Below are positions 15,995 through 24,194 of a DNA stretch of 39,036 nt, piece by piece (positions within the stretch are counted from its first letter, which is position 1; each line of letters starts with the position of its first letter). Below the pieces are notes generated by a model, which worked only from the letters and a program-made list of their open reading frames with translations, did not search any database and was not told where the DNA came from. A program made the position numbers and the translations under genes. Where the stretch lies: the NCBI RefSeq assembly GCF_015207455.1, contig NZ_JADEWV010000045.1:1-39036 (forward strand). The letters are read 5' to 3'. Source of the DNA: Microcoleus sp. LEGE 07076 (GTDB taxonomy: Bacteria; Cyanobacteriota; Cyanobacteriia; Cyanobacteriales; Microcoleaceae).

Positions 15995-18088
15995 ATGTTG
16001 TTAAAAAAACTTGTTTCCGAAAATAATCCCCAGACAGTTGCAGAGTTAATCGACGCACAACTCAAAGCCGGTCAACTGACTCGGGCTAAACTCAAAACAC
16101 AAGTTTTCGAGCAGCACTGGCGGGACGAATCTTTGCACGAAGTCCTCGGAGAAATTGCAGCTAAACTCGACCAAGAAACAGCGAGCGAAATTATAGAATA
16201 TCTGACAGCTCAAAACGGTCAACCCGAAAAGTTTATTAATTTGTTTTTAGCAGCGCAATGCCTGTTAAAAAATCAAGATGGCATTAATAAAATAACCGAA
16301 AAAAAACTGTTAAATGCTTTAAAAAAGTTATCGCAATACGGCACAGTTTTCCTGGTTCTTTATCAAAGCGCTCAAGAATTGCAGGAAACTTTTCAAATTC
16401 GCGAACGCTCGATCGCCGCGATCGCCCAAACTTGGAAAAACGACCCGCAAACCCTGCCCTGGCTCAAAATACTCGTTCACTCCAGCGACAGCGGCGAAGT
16501 CCGGGCCACAGCAGTCAAAGCGATCGCCCGCAGTTGGTCTGACGAGCCAGACATTTACCTGATGCTCAAAAACCTCGCTAAATCCGATCGAAGTTGGGCA
16601 GTGCGATCGGCTGCAATCGAAGAAATGGCTTCTGGTTGGCCCTCTAACAGTGATACCTTGCCGCTGCTGGCGACCCAAGCTCAGTTCGATCGCAGTCCCG
16701 CCGTCCGCACCTGTGCCCTGGAACAGTTGGCCCTGGGTTGGCGCGATCGCACAGATACCCTGTTGCTGCTGAGAACCGCCGCCGAATCCGACGAAAATTT
16801 GGGAGTGCGAATCTTTGCGTGGCAACAAATAGCCAGAGGTTGGCGCAGCCTTTTAGGCACTTTCTCCCTGCTCAAAAACCTCGCCGAAACAGGAACTTCT
16901 ACCCTGCGAACAGTAGCGGTGCGAGAGTTGGCAGCCGGCTGGTCCTCCGTGGCCGACGTTGGCCTGCTGCTGAAAACCCTAGCCGCATCCGACAGCAGCG
17001 AACAAGTGCGGACAGCCGCGATCGAAGAATTGGCCTCGCGCTGGCGGGCCCAACCAGATATTTACCCCCTGCTCAAAAGTCTCGCCGAGTCCGACACCAG
17101 TTGCGCCGTCCGGCAGGCGGCAGTGCAAGGAATTGCCTCTGGCTGGCGCTCTAACCCCGAAACTCTACCTTTTTTGCAAAATATAGCTACCGGCGACCGC
17201 GACGTCGAACTGCGCGAAACAGCCCTGCAACAGATTGCCGCCGGTTGGCCCGACAGCCCAGAGACATTGCCCCTGCTGCAAAAAATTGCTAGTTCAGAGG
17301 ATTATTGGACGCTGCGGCAAGTAGTAGTAGTAGCCGCAGCCACGTTACCGCCAGTGAGTCTCGAAGTCTTTGGCTGGTTGAAAAATCTCGCCGAGTCAGA
17401 CAGACACCTGAACGTCCGAGAAACTGCCGTGGAACAGATAGCAAGAGGCTGGGGGCACCGGGGCGAAACGCTGCCTTTTCTTAAAAAACTCGCCGAGTCG
17501 GAACGGGATTCTCACTTGCTGAGCGTGCTGGTGCGAGAAATAGCGCGGGGATGGCCGCAACAGCCGGAAACCTTGTCTTGGCTGAAAGTTCAGCTTGATT
17601 CTGGCCAGGAGGAGGTGCGGGAAGCGGCGGTGCAGGAACTTGCTCGCAATTGGCCTTCGGGTGCTGAAACTTGGCGGATGCTGGAGGCTAAAGCAGAGGG
17701 CGATCAGAGTGCGGCTGTCAGGCAAATTGCTTTGCAAAAGTTAGCCCGCGGGCGGCCAAATGAGTCTCAAACTTTTGAGTGGCTGAAAATTAGAGCACAG
17801 CAGGATAATGATTCGCAGGTGCGGGCGATCGCCCTGGTAGAGTTAATGCGGGGATGGAAAGACGAGCCGGGAATGTTTGAGTTTTTGCGCCAGAGAGCTC
17901 TTACCGACTTCTGCGATCTAACAGGTTCTTTTGCCTACAATCCCCGGTTTACAGCCCTAGAAGCAATTATCGAACATTATCCCGAAAATGCCGAAACTTT
18001 GCCGTTGCTGCGATCGCTTGCAGTTTCCGACGCAGACGAGCAAGTGCGGGCCTTAGCGGGCCGACGGCTGCGCTGCGATGATTGGTAA
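15995..18088 (+). CDS. HEAT-repeat protein resembling the C-terminal part of NACHT-HEAT proteins
   Basis: A 697-residue all-helical protein. From about residue 135 to the end run roughly 16 repeats of 33-34 residues with the pattern VRxxAVxELARGWxxxPETL followed by LLKxLAESD. These are PBS-lyase-type HEAT repeats, forming a protein-binding solenoid. The first 110 residues (KTQVFEQHWRDESLHEVLGE, then EIIEYLTAQNG and FINLFLAAQCL) resemble the linker that follows the NTPase in cyanobacterial NACHT-HEAT proteins, as I recall them. No P-loop or NACHT motif precedes it, and the upstream 348 bp encode none. It is therefore either an N-terminally truncated derivative or a stand-alone adaptor. It lies just upstream of a restriction-modification system. 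Confidence 0.88.
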   Translation: MLLKKLVSENNPQTVAELIDAQLKAGQLTRAKLKTQVFEQHWRDESLHEVLGEIAAKLDQETASEIIEYLTAQNGQPEKFINLFLAAQCLLKNQDGINKITEKKLLNALKKLSQYGTVFLVLYQSAQELQETFQIRERSIAAIAQTWKNDPQTLPWLKILVHSSDSGEVRATAVKAIARSWSDEPDIYLMLKNLAKSDRSWAVRSAAIEEMASGWPSNSDTLPLLATQAQFDRSPAVRTCALEQLALGWRDRTDTLLLLRTAAESDENLGVRIFAWQQIARGWRSLLGTFSLLKNLAETGTSTLRTVAVRELAAGWSSVADVGLLLKTLAASDSSEQVRTAAIEELASRWRAQPDIYPLLKSLAESDTSCAVRQAAVQGIASGWRSNPETLPFLQNIATGDRDVELRETALQQIAAGWPDSPETLPLLQKIASSEDYWTLRQVVVVAAATLPPVSLEVFGWLKNLAESDRHLNVRETAVEQIARGWGHRGETLPFLKKLAESERDSHLLSVLVREIARGWPQQPETLSWLKVQLDSGQEEVREAAVQELARNWPSGAETWRMLEAKAEGDQSAAVRQIALQKLARGRPNESQTFEWLKIRAQQDNDSQVRAIALVELMRGWKDEPGMFEFLRQRALTDFCDLTGSFAYNPRFTALEAIIEHYPENAETLPLLRSLAVSDADEQVRALAGRRLRCDDW

Positions 18089-18162
18089 ACACAAATCATA
18101 ATAACATTAACCCCTCAGTTGTAGCTCTCAAAAATAATTAGTGAGGTGCAATCGATGTCTAC

Positions 18163-18203
18163 TATAATCTATCCCTAGTCGTTGGCACTGGTAGCGAGGG
18201 ATA
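18163..18203 (+). promoter_or_regulatory. Candidate promoter and small palindrome of the R-M operon
   Basis: A consensus -10, TATAAT, lies at 18163-18168. Close downstream a 7-bp inverted repeat, TATCCCT (18170-18176) and AGGGATA (18197-18203), spans the likely transcription start. It could be an operator or a 5'-UTR stem. No good -35 hexamer is visible at 16-18 nt spacing. Confidence 0.35.
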
Positions 18204-18240
18204 AACGAAATTGGTCAGTTATAATCAAGGTTTGAACGTG

Positions 18241-19176
18241 ATGCAAATCTCCCCAGACGTTGTCAGCGAGACAAAACAATTTAAGCAGCAGAATTCAAAA
18301 CCTTTAACACAAGGTTTTCAACTGCAATATTCACATCCTCATGGGCAACTGTATCAAGGTAATTCAATTGATTGGCTTAAATCTGTTGAGTCTGAGAGTG
18401 TTAATTTAATTTTTGCCGATCCACCTTATAACATTAAAAAAGCCGATTGGGATCGCTTTGAGAATCAAGAGCAGTACATTGAATGGTCGCTTCAATGGAT
18501 CGGCGAAGCATCGCGGATTCTCAAATCAACAGGCTCTCTATATATTTGTGGGTTTTCTGAAATCTTAGCTGACTTAAAGCATCCAGCATCAAAGTATTTT
18601 AAGAGTTGCCGTTGGTTAATCTGGCACTATAAAAATAAAGCGAATTTAGGTAGCGATTGGGGGCGATCGCATGAAAGCATGATTCACTTTCGTAAATCTG
18701 ATTCCGTCAAACTAAATATTGACGATGTCCGAATTCCCTATGGCGCACATACTTTGAAATATCCTTCACATCCGCAAGCGAAAACAAGTGCTTACGGGAA
18801 AGGAGCAACAAAGAAACGCGACAACTGGACACCCAATCCAAAAGGTGCAAAGCCTAAAGATGTCATAGAAATTCCTACTACTTGTAACGGTATGGGTGAA
18901 ACAACACCTCACCCCACACAAAAACCCGAAGAGTTATTAAGGAAATTTGTGCTGGCTTCGTCTAATGAAGGAGATTTGGTGATCGATCCATTTTCAGGTT
19001 CAGGCACAACTCTCGTTGTTGCAGAACAATTAAATCGTTATTGGATGGGATGCGATCTTAATATGGAATACAACGATTGGGCATTCAGACGTATAGAAAA
19101 TGTTCGTCGTATGACAAAAGAAGAATGGATATCTCTAGATCGTAAAAATGCAGAAAGACGGGAATCTATACGATGA
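18241..19176 (+). CDS. Type II DNA adenine methyltransferase, beta class
   Basis: I choose the ATG at 18241 (311 residues, MQISPDVVSETK) over an in-frame TTG at 18211. The catalytic motif IV is ADPPYN (Asp60). The SAM-binding motif I, DPFSGSGTT, comes much later (249-257), so the order IV-target domain-I marks a beta-class enzyme like the HinfI/CcrM group. DPPY is typical of N6-adenine (or N4-cytosine) methylation. The region between (about 100-230) should read the DNA target, which cannot be told from sequence. It overlaps the next gene by ATGA, as expected for a coupled R-M pair. Both genes look more AT-rich than neighbours, which suggests transfer. Confidence 0.9.
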   Translation: MQISPDVVSETKQFKQQNSKPLTQGFQLQYSHPHGQLYQGNSIDWLKSVESESVNLIFADPPYNIKKADWDRFENQEQYIEWSLQWIGEASRILKSTGSLYICGFSEILADLKHPASKYFKSCRWLIWHYKNKANLGSDWGRSHESMIHFRKSDSVKLNIDDVRIPYGAHTLKYPSHPQAKTSAYGKGATKKRDNWTPNPKGAKPKDVIEIPTTCNGMGETTPHPTQKPEELLRKFVLASSNEGDLVIDPFSGSGTTLVVAEQLNRYWMGCDLNMEYNDWAFRRIENVRRMTKEEWISLDRKNAERRESIR

Positions 19177-20132
19177 GCTTAACAGATTTAGTCAATCATG
19201 CAACGGACAAAAAACGCTTTCAAAATATTCGGGATTATATAAATTTTTGTAAGAGCTATCTAAAATTTATTGAAACGGGTTTGCAAGCTAGAATTGTTTC
19301 GCAGAACGAGAATCACTACCAGTTTTATCAGTATCAGAGTGATGGCTATTACAATATTACGCGCCCAATTAATACATCTTTGATGTATGAGGAATCTGTA
19401 TTTGAAACTAATTATGTTCAGTTTTTACAAGCTCTTGAACAGTTGAGTGATAGAGAGTTACCTGATGATGGATTGAGGCAAGTTTTAATTTGTACCATCT
19501 ACACGATGCAGCAATCAATAGGCGCTGCTCTGGATGCACTACCTTCAGGAAAATCTAATCAAGCTCGCAAAGTAAATGGGGATCTTTTTGAGCGTTTAAT
19601 CCGTCTCATAATTTCAGAGCTAAATATAGATTGTGTCGCTGGAATAGCACAAGTTCCAATTAAAGACGATCGCGGTGAAGTTTTGTTTCATAGCAGTTAT
19701 CAACACGACTTGTTAATTAGCAAAGAAGATAAACTCAAAATTATTGGTTCGGTAAAAACCTCAAGTAAAGATCGTATTGACAAAATTTTTGTAGATAAGT
19801 TTTTGTACAATAAATTGACCAATACCGATGTACCTCATATTGCAATTTTCCTCAACGATGTGCAAAGAAAGAAAACGAAGCAACAGCATCGCTATGGCAT
19901 TAATGCCACCTTTTTGACAGGGCATTTCAAAGCTTACACTATTAAGCTAAATCCATTGGATGGTGTGTATTATTGCGATATTCGACCGAATATGATTACA
20001 GATCCGTTGCTCTCACAGCACATTCAAACTATCGATCATTTTTTCTATGACGATCTTTGGAATTTGCTCAGTAGAGATGGACAGTCCCTAGAAGAGGTAG
20101 AAATAGAAGAAGGCGAAAACGAGAAAAGCTAA
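19173..20132 (+). CDS. Probable type II restriction endonuclease
   Basis: A 319-residue protein translationally coupled to the methyltransferase by a 4-bp overlap. I do not recognise a named family. A PD-(D/E)XK-like core is visible: Asp179 in HDLLIS, then a beta strand with GSVKTSS in which Lys195 takes the place of the catalytic Lys. The acidic residue usually two before it is Ser193 here, a departure from the consensus. A Gly/Asp-rich NGDLFERLI helix precedes the core. Position beside a beta-class methyltransferase supports a restriction role. The acidic tail (EEVEIEEGENEKS) is unusual. It has no helicase motif, so it is not type I or III. Confidence 0.65.
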   Translation: MSLTDLVNHATDKKRFQNIRDYINFCKSYLKFIETGLQARIVSQNENHYQFYQYQSDGYYNITRPINTSLMYEESVFETNYVQFLQALEQLSDRELPDDGLRQVLICTIYTMQQSIGAALDALPSGKSNQARKVNGDLFERLIRLIISELNIDCVAGIAQVPIKDDRGEVLFHSSYQHDLLISKEDKLKIIGSVKTSSKDRIDKIFVDKFLYNKLTNTDVPHIAIFLNDVQRKKTKQQHRYGINATFLTGHFKAYTIKLNPLDGVYYCDIRPNMITDPLLSQHIQTIDHFFYDDLWNLLSRDGQSLEEVEIEEGENEKS

Positions 20133-20258
20133 GCATAGTCAACCAAAACCCCGATCGCCCACCGCAGCATTTCCCGATCGTTAAACACCCGCGATCGCAC
20201 CTTGTTTTCTCCCACCTCAGCAACCCTCTCCGCAAACCCGGGGTTTCGGAGAATCCCT

Positions 20259-20675
20259 TTACAAAAATCGCTGCAATTCCTGCTGCAAATACTTTGCCCA
20301 TTTAGTCGCTAGAGGAACTTCTGTAAACGGCACCCGGACAGCCTCCGCATCTTTTAACAAAAACTCTAGGACGATCGCACTTCCAGAATTCGGCGGCGAC
20401 TCTAAATCTACCGCAGCGCCGTTAACTAACAACTTCAGCGACTGCACATTTTTCAAAGAAAAAGTTTGCAAATTCACAGGCCCGCTGCGAGTAGGTTTCC
20501 CCCAAGTCAAACAATCTTCTTGCTGACCTAGTACAGCATAAATATCGTACTTTGCCTTAGCGAATTGTTCTGCCCAGACGCGATACGCTTCTAACTTTTG
20601 ATACTCGTTCCATCCAGCCCAAGCCAGCCCGATAAAAATGGCCAGCAGCGGCAGCCACATTAAACCTCTTTCCAT
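20259..20675 (-). CDS. Membrane-anchored protein of unknown function
   Basis: A 138-residue protein. An N-terminal hydrophobic helix (residues 6-21, MWLPLLAIFIGLAWAGW) anchors it. It is followed by a basic/aromatic amphipathic helix and a small beta-rich domain of about 90 residues outside (LSLKN-like strands and VPFTEVPLATKWAKYLQQEL at the end). I do not recognise the family; it looks like a conserved cyanobacterial hypothetical. It converges on the endonuclease gene. The 126 bp between them may hold a decayed reverse-strand coding tail. Confidence 0.65.
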   Translation of the reverse strand: MERGLMWLPLLAIFIGLAWAGWNEYQKLEAYRVWAEQFAKAKYDIYAVLGQQEDCLTWGKPTRSGPVNLQTFSLKNVQSLKLLVNGAAVDLESPPNSGSAIVLEFLLKDAEAVRVPFTEVPLATKWAKYLQQELQRFL

Positions 20676-20926
20676 GCAATATCCTTGTTGAAAATACTCC
20701 AGTTTTTCTTTGCCATCTGCTGTAATGATACAATTGATTCAACTCCTAAAACTTGCTAGGAAATTTAAACTAGAAATTAGAGCAATTTTCGATCGAGCAA
20801 CAGCCACAGCCGACAAATACCAAACGCCGGCCCGCGAGATATCCAAAACCCGCCGGTAAAACTGGCGATCGCAGTTAAAATTCGGTTATTGTGGTGAACA
20901 AGCCTTCCCTACGCAGACCATCGGCC

Positions 20927-22696
20927 ATGAAAAAGTTTTTCCTTCTGTGCTTATTTTTAATTGGGCTCGGCTGGGCAATTTCTAATTTCCCAGGACTGGC
21001 TACTCAAGGTACTTACGACTCGATCGTACTGGATTTCCGCGAAGATATCGGTACTGCCGAAATTGCCAAACAAGTAAATGCGATCGCCCAACAGTACCAA
21101 ATCGCACCGCAACTCAACAGCGAATTCTCAGCGGGCGACAATGTATATGTAGTTAAGGGATCTCGCACTTTGCTAAATGCCCTGAAAAAATCAAATTTGG
21201 CTAAAAATACCGAATACATTGAACCGAACTACATTTACAGCGCTTACGAGATTCCCAACGACCCCATGTATACCAAGCAGTGGAATCTCCGCAGCATCAA
21301 TGTAGAATCTGCCTGGAACGAAACCAAAGGCAGCGGCACAACAGTAGCGGTAATTGATACCGGCATCACTCCCGTCGCCGACTTAAAAGAAACCAAATTT
21401 GTACCGGGCTACGACTTTGTAAACGATCGCGCCGAAGCCTACGATGACAGCGGCCACGGTACTCACGTCGCAGGTACTGTCGCCCAATCAACTAACAACA
21501 ACTACGGCGTTGCAGGCATCGCCTACGAAGCAGCTTTAATGCCGCTGAAAGTGTTGGGTGCCAGCGGTGGCGGTACAGTTTCCGACATTGCCGAAGCGAT
21601 TAAATTTGCAGCAGACAATGGCGCAGATGTCATCAACATGAGTTTGGGCGGCGGCGGCGAAAGTCAATTAATGGAAGAAGCGATCGACTACGCCCACTCT
21701 AAAGGCGTTGTCATCATCGCCGCCGCCGGCAACTCCGGCGACAGTTCGGCATCCTATCCCGCCCGCTATCCCCACGTCATCGGCGTTTCCGCCCTCGGCC
21801 CCAACGAAGAAAAAGCCGATTATTCTAATTTCGGCGCCGGGGTTGACATTGCAGCCCCCGGTGGTTCTGAACTGGGCAAAATTCTGCAAAGTACGATCGA
21901 CCCAGAAACCGGTGCCGAAATCTTTGAAGGCTACCAAGGTACTAGCATGGCTGCGCCCCACGTTGCCGCCGTTGCAGCACTGATCAAAGCCTCCGGCATC
22001 ACAGAACCAGACTCCATTCGCAGCGTACTCTTGCAGTCCTCGCGAAATGTCACTGAAGATCCCTTAAACCATTTTGGTTCCGGACACCTAGACGCAGCCG
22101 CAGCAGTTCAGCTAGCCGGGCGCGGACAAATCAACTTCCGCGACTTCTTCCGCTGGCTGCGCGACAACGGCTATCTCAGCCCCCGCTTCTGGATAGACGG
22201 CGGTGCAGTCGCCCTGTTGCCCAAAATTGCCATGGTGCTCGGTTCTTACCTGCTGGCTTTCATTATGCGGAATTATTTTCCGTTCCAGTGGACTTGGGGC
22301 TTTTCCGGCGGCTTGATGGCTGGAAGTTCTGGGTTCTTTTTCCTCCGCAACTTGTTTGTATTTGACTTGCCGCAGTGGCCGATGAGAATCATGGGCAGTT
22401 CTATTCCCGAACTCGGCGGTGCAATTAATGGCAGCAGTATGCTGAATCCTTTGTTTGCTAGTGTTTTGATTCCGGGGATTTTGATTGTTTTGCTGTTGGG
22501 ACACAGAGAGTGGAAGTGGATCGCGATCGCAACTTCGATCGGCTTTGCTAGCTGTTTAGCAGTGAATGCTGTTCTCTCTCCCGCAGTTTGGGGATTGGGA
22601 ACTGGTTTAGTAGCACAAACATTCTTGATTGTCAATGCTTTTTTGTGTTTTGGATTGGCGCGTTTGGCGATTAAAACAGAGGTGCAGTCAGCATGA
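20927..22696 (+). CDS. Subtilisin-family (S8) serine protease with membrane tail
   Basis: I start at ATG 20927 (589 residues), which gives a clean signal sequence or anchor (MKKFFLLCLFLIGLGWA); GTG codons at 20891 and 20894 are alternatives. Residues about 25-110 form an inhibitor-like propeptide. The catalytic triad is Asp144 (AVIDTG), His177 (GHGTHVAGT) and Ser340 (GTSMAAPH), with the oxyanion Asn269 (AAGNSGD). After the protease domain (to about 400) come about five hydrophobic spans (about 425-580). This is unusual for S8 enzymes and suggests a membrane-tethered protease facing the periplasm or thylakoid lumen. The next gene overlaps by ATGA, implying coupled synthesis. Confidence 0.92.
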   Translation: MKKFFLLCLFLIGLGWAISNFPGLATQGTYDSIVLDFREDIGTAEIAKQVNAIAQQYQIAPQLNSEFSAGDNVYVVKGSRTLLNALKKSNLAKNTEYIEPNYIYSAYEIPNDPMYTKQWNLRSINVESAWNETKGSGTTVAVIDTGITPVADLKETKFVPGYDFVNDRAEAYDDSGHGTHVAGTVAQSTNNNYGVAGIAYEAALMPLKVLGASGGGTVSDIAEAIKFAADNGADVINMSLGGGGESQLMEEAIDYAHSKGVVIIAAAGNSGDSSASYPARYPHVIGVSALGPNEEKADYSNFGAGVDIAAPGGSELGKILQSTIDPETGAEIFEGYQGTSMAAPHVAAVAALIKASGITEPDSIRSVLLQSSRNVTEDPLNHFGSGHLDAAAAVQLAGRGQINFRDFFRWLRDNGYLSPRFWIDGGAVALLPKIAMVLGSYLLAFIMRNYFPFQWTWGFSGGLMAGSSGFFFLRNLFVFDLPQWPMRIMGSSIPELGGAINGSSMLNPLFASVLIPGILIVLLLGHREWKWIAIATSIGFASCLAVNAVLSPAVWGLGTGLVAQTFLIVNAFLCFGLARLAIKTEVQSA

Positions 22697-22914
22697 GTAT
22701 TACTGTCAAAGGCAAAATTGAACGCAAAGGATTAGGCCCAGGAACCTGGGCTTTGGTTGGCGAAGATGGAGAAACTTATGAACTTAAAAATGCTCCTTCT
22801 GAGTTGAAAAAAGAGGGTTTGAAAGTCAGTGTCAAAGGTACAGTCCGCAAGGATATCATGACTTTTGCGATGATCGGCCCGGTACTTGAGGTGCAGTCTT
22901 TTGAAGTCTTGTAG
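22693..22914 (+). CDS. Small beta-rich (OB-fold-like) protein coupled to the protease
   Basis: A 73-residue protein starting within the stop of the protease gene (ATGA overlap). It alternates short strands with charged turns (MSITVKGKIERKGLGPGTWA, then LKVSVKGTVRKDIMTFAMIG and VQSFEV), a pattern like small OB-fold or DUF5818-type domains. There is no signal peptide or cysteine. Coupling suggests a role with the protease, for example as regulator or inhibitor, but this is only inferred from position. Confidence 0.7.
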   Translation: MSITVKGKIERKGLGPGTWALVGEDGETYELKNAPSELKKEGLKVSVKGTVRKDIMTFAMIGPVLEVQSFEVL

Positions 22915-22942
22915 GTCGATCGACTCGCTCCAGCTTTCGAGC

Positions 22943-22972
22943 AAAAAAAACCCCTGCCATCATTGGCTGGGG
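22943..22972 (-). terminator. Rho-independent terminator, repeat unit 1
   Basis: On the reverse strand an 11-bp stem with one mismatch (AACCCCAGCCA / TGGCAGGGGTT) is followed by a run of eight T. It also faces the end of the forward OB-fold-like gene, 28 bp away. Confidence 0.85.
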
Positions 22973-23061
22973 TTAATTAATCAGGGTGCATTTACTAATC
23001 GAATCTCCGCTAACACAGTACCTCTTTCAGGACAACTTCAGAAAATTGATTGATGATTTCT

Positions 23062-23123
23062 GAAACCCGGTTTCTTTCAACAGTTCTTGTCACATAGCCC
23101 AAAACTCCTAGAAACCGGGTTTC
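23062..23123. repeat. Inverted repeat GAAACCCGGTTTCT insertion
   Basis: A perfect 14-bp pair, GAAACCCGGTTTCT (23062-23075) and AGAAACCGGGTTTC (23110-23123), with each arm nearly self-palindromic. It sits between units 1 and 2 of the fourfold repeat and explains their larger spacing, as if a small mobile repeat had been inserted there. Confidence 0.8.
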
Positions 23124-23182
23124 TCGGCCCCCATGACTCAGCCCTAAAACTGTCGCTACCTGTCGTTCTACCTAACTTTTAC

Positions 23183-23216
23183 AAAAAAAAACCCCAAACC
23201 AAAATAGGTCGGGAGT
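23183..23216 (-). terminator. Rho-independent terminator, repeat unit 2
   Basis: A reverse-strand stem ACTCCCGACC / GGTTTGGGGT (10 bp with two G-U pairs) with a 6-nt loop, then nine T. Confidence 0.85.
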
Positions 23217-23323
23217 TAATTAATCAGGGTGCATCTACTAATCTAATCTCCGCTAACACAGTACCTCTTTCAGGACACTTTCACAGAATTTGCCAAAATT
23301 CCCGGCTCAGCTTGCATACGCCC

Positions 23324-23356
23324 AAAAAAAACCCCAAACCAAAATTGGTCGGGAGT
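23324..23356 (-). terminator. Rho-independent terminator, repeat unit 3
   Basis: The same stem as unit 2 with loop AATTTT, followed by eight T on the reverse strand. Confidence 0.85.
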
Positions 23357-23454
23357 TAATTAATCAGGGTGCATCTACCAATTAAGCTTCCTGAGAATTC
23401 GACCGCAATCCGGACACTTACCCAAAAATTTTTCCGCATCAGCTTGGATACAAC

Positions 23455-23482
23455 AAAAAAAACCCGGCCAAAATTGGTCGGG
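23455..23482 (-). terminator. Rho-independent terminator, repeat unit 4
   Basis: A reverse-strand stem CCCGACCAA / TTGGCCGGG with one mismatch, followed by eight T. It is the first terminator met by transcripts from the 105-residue membrane-protein gene at 23623-23940. Confidence 0.8.
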
Positions 23483-23622
23483 AGTTATCAATCAGGGTGC
23501 ATCTACCAATTAACTTTCGTAAAAATTCGGCCGCAATCCGGACAACCGGATCGAATTTTTCAATAGGGCGCTTGAGGATAGGCAAAATCTGAATTACCGA
23601 CTTGGGGGGCGATCGCTGTCTA

Positions 23623-23940
23623 TTAGTGCCGTTTCTTCTGATTGGAAGGCGGTGTGACTGATGCTTCTCTGTTGAAATAATATAAAAGCGCGATCGATCC
23701 TCCTATCAAGATACCCACTACTACCAAACCAATAGCTATAACTTTTGCTCCTCCAGATAAAAATATGTAAATAAACCCCAGATAAGGAACCCCTAACAAA
23801 ATAGCAGTAGCTATCGTTTTAAAAGAGGTTAATTTAATCTCTCTGTCCAGATGCTTGTAAGGTTTTCCTTGAAATTTGTAGTAGGTTTTAGATGAACCTA
23901 AACGCTGTGGACGAGTTATCAATGGTTTTGGACTCGGCAT
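23623..23940 (-). CDS. Small two-span membrane protein, unknown function
   Basis: A 105-residue protein. The N-terminal 40 residues are basic and polar. Two hydrophobic spans follow at about residues 43-61 and 65-88, then a short polar tail ending NQKKRH. The layout (basic head, hairpin of two spans) puts both ends in the cytosol. I do not recognise a family. The reverse-strand repeat array with terminators begins about 80 bp downstream. Confidence 0.6.
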   Translation of the reverse strand: MPSPKPLITRPQRLGSSKTYYKFQGKPYKHLDREIKLTSFKTIATAILLGVPYLGFIYIFLSGGAKVIAIGLVVVGILIGGSIALLYYFNREASVTPPSNQKKRH

Positions 23941-24194
23941 ACCGTACTATTGGGGATATCTTCGTTAATAGTTATTTGTTCTGAAGTTTCCTATTTAATC
24001 CGGATTGAATCAGGGAATGATGTATGTTAGAAGTTTGTGGTATATAAAAAAAAACCAATTGCACTGCTACATCTCGCATAACGCATCTATTCTGTTCGCA
24101 GAACTACATCTCTTTTCCTGATCTCCTTATCAAAATCATGTATTAATTAATTATCTCTAGTTGCAATACATTTGATTTAGATTGGAAGATAATT

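Larger units (their letters stand above)
22943..23545 (-). repeat. Fourfold repeat: mini zinc-ribbon tail plus terminator
   Basis: Four diverged copies lie at about 22943-23034, 23183-23278, 23324-23418 and 23455-23545. Read on the reverse strand each unit runs from TGTCC through a conserved GATGCACCCTGATTAATTAA block to a rho-independent terminator. Units 3 and 4 encode GKCPDCGRILRKLNW-stop and SGCPDCGRIFTKVNW-stop, a CPxCG zinc-ribbon-like tail, with several synonymous differences. Units 1 and 2 share a second version (CPERGTVLAEIRL). Units 2 and 3 share an upstream CAAGCTGA block, preceded by ATG in unit 2 and ATC in unit 3. Units 1 and 2 have no intact frame through the block. The units are either decayed gene tails or a small-RNA array. 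They follow the 105-residue membrane-protein gene and fill the 708-bp gap. Confidence 0.75.

Noticed and set aside
20129-20245. Reverse-strand coding tail after the endonuclease gene (PGFAERVAEVGENK, then LRWAIGVLVDYA-stop)
   Set aside because: It looks protein-like but has no start, is under 45 codons and matches nothing I can name; kept only as a possible remnant.
23087-23566. Forward open frames across the fourfold repeat
   Set aside because: They are Lys/Asn-rich products of A-runs and repeat sequence; the protein-like frame (CPDCG) and the terminators are on the reverse strand.
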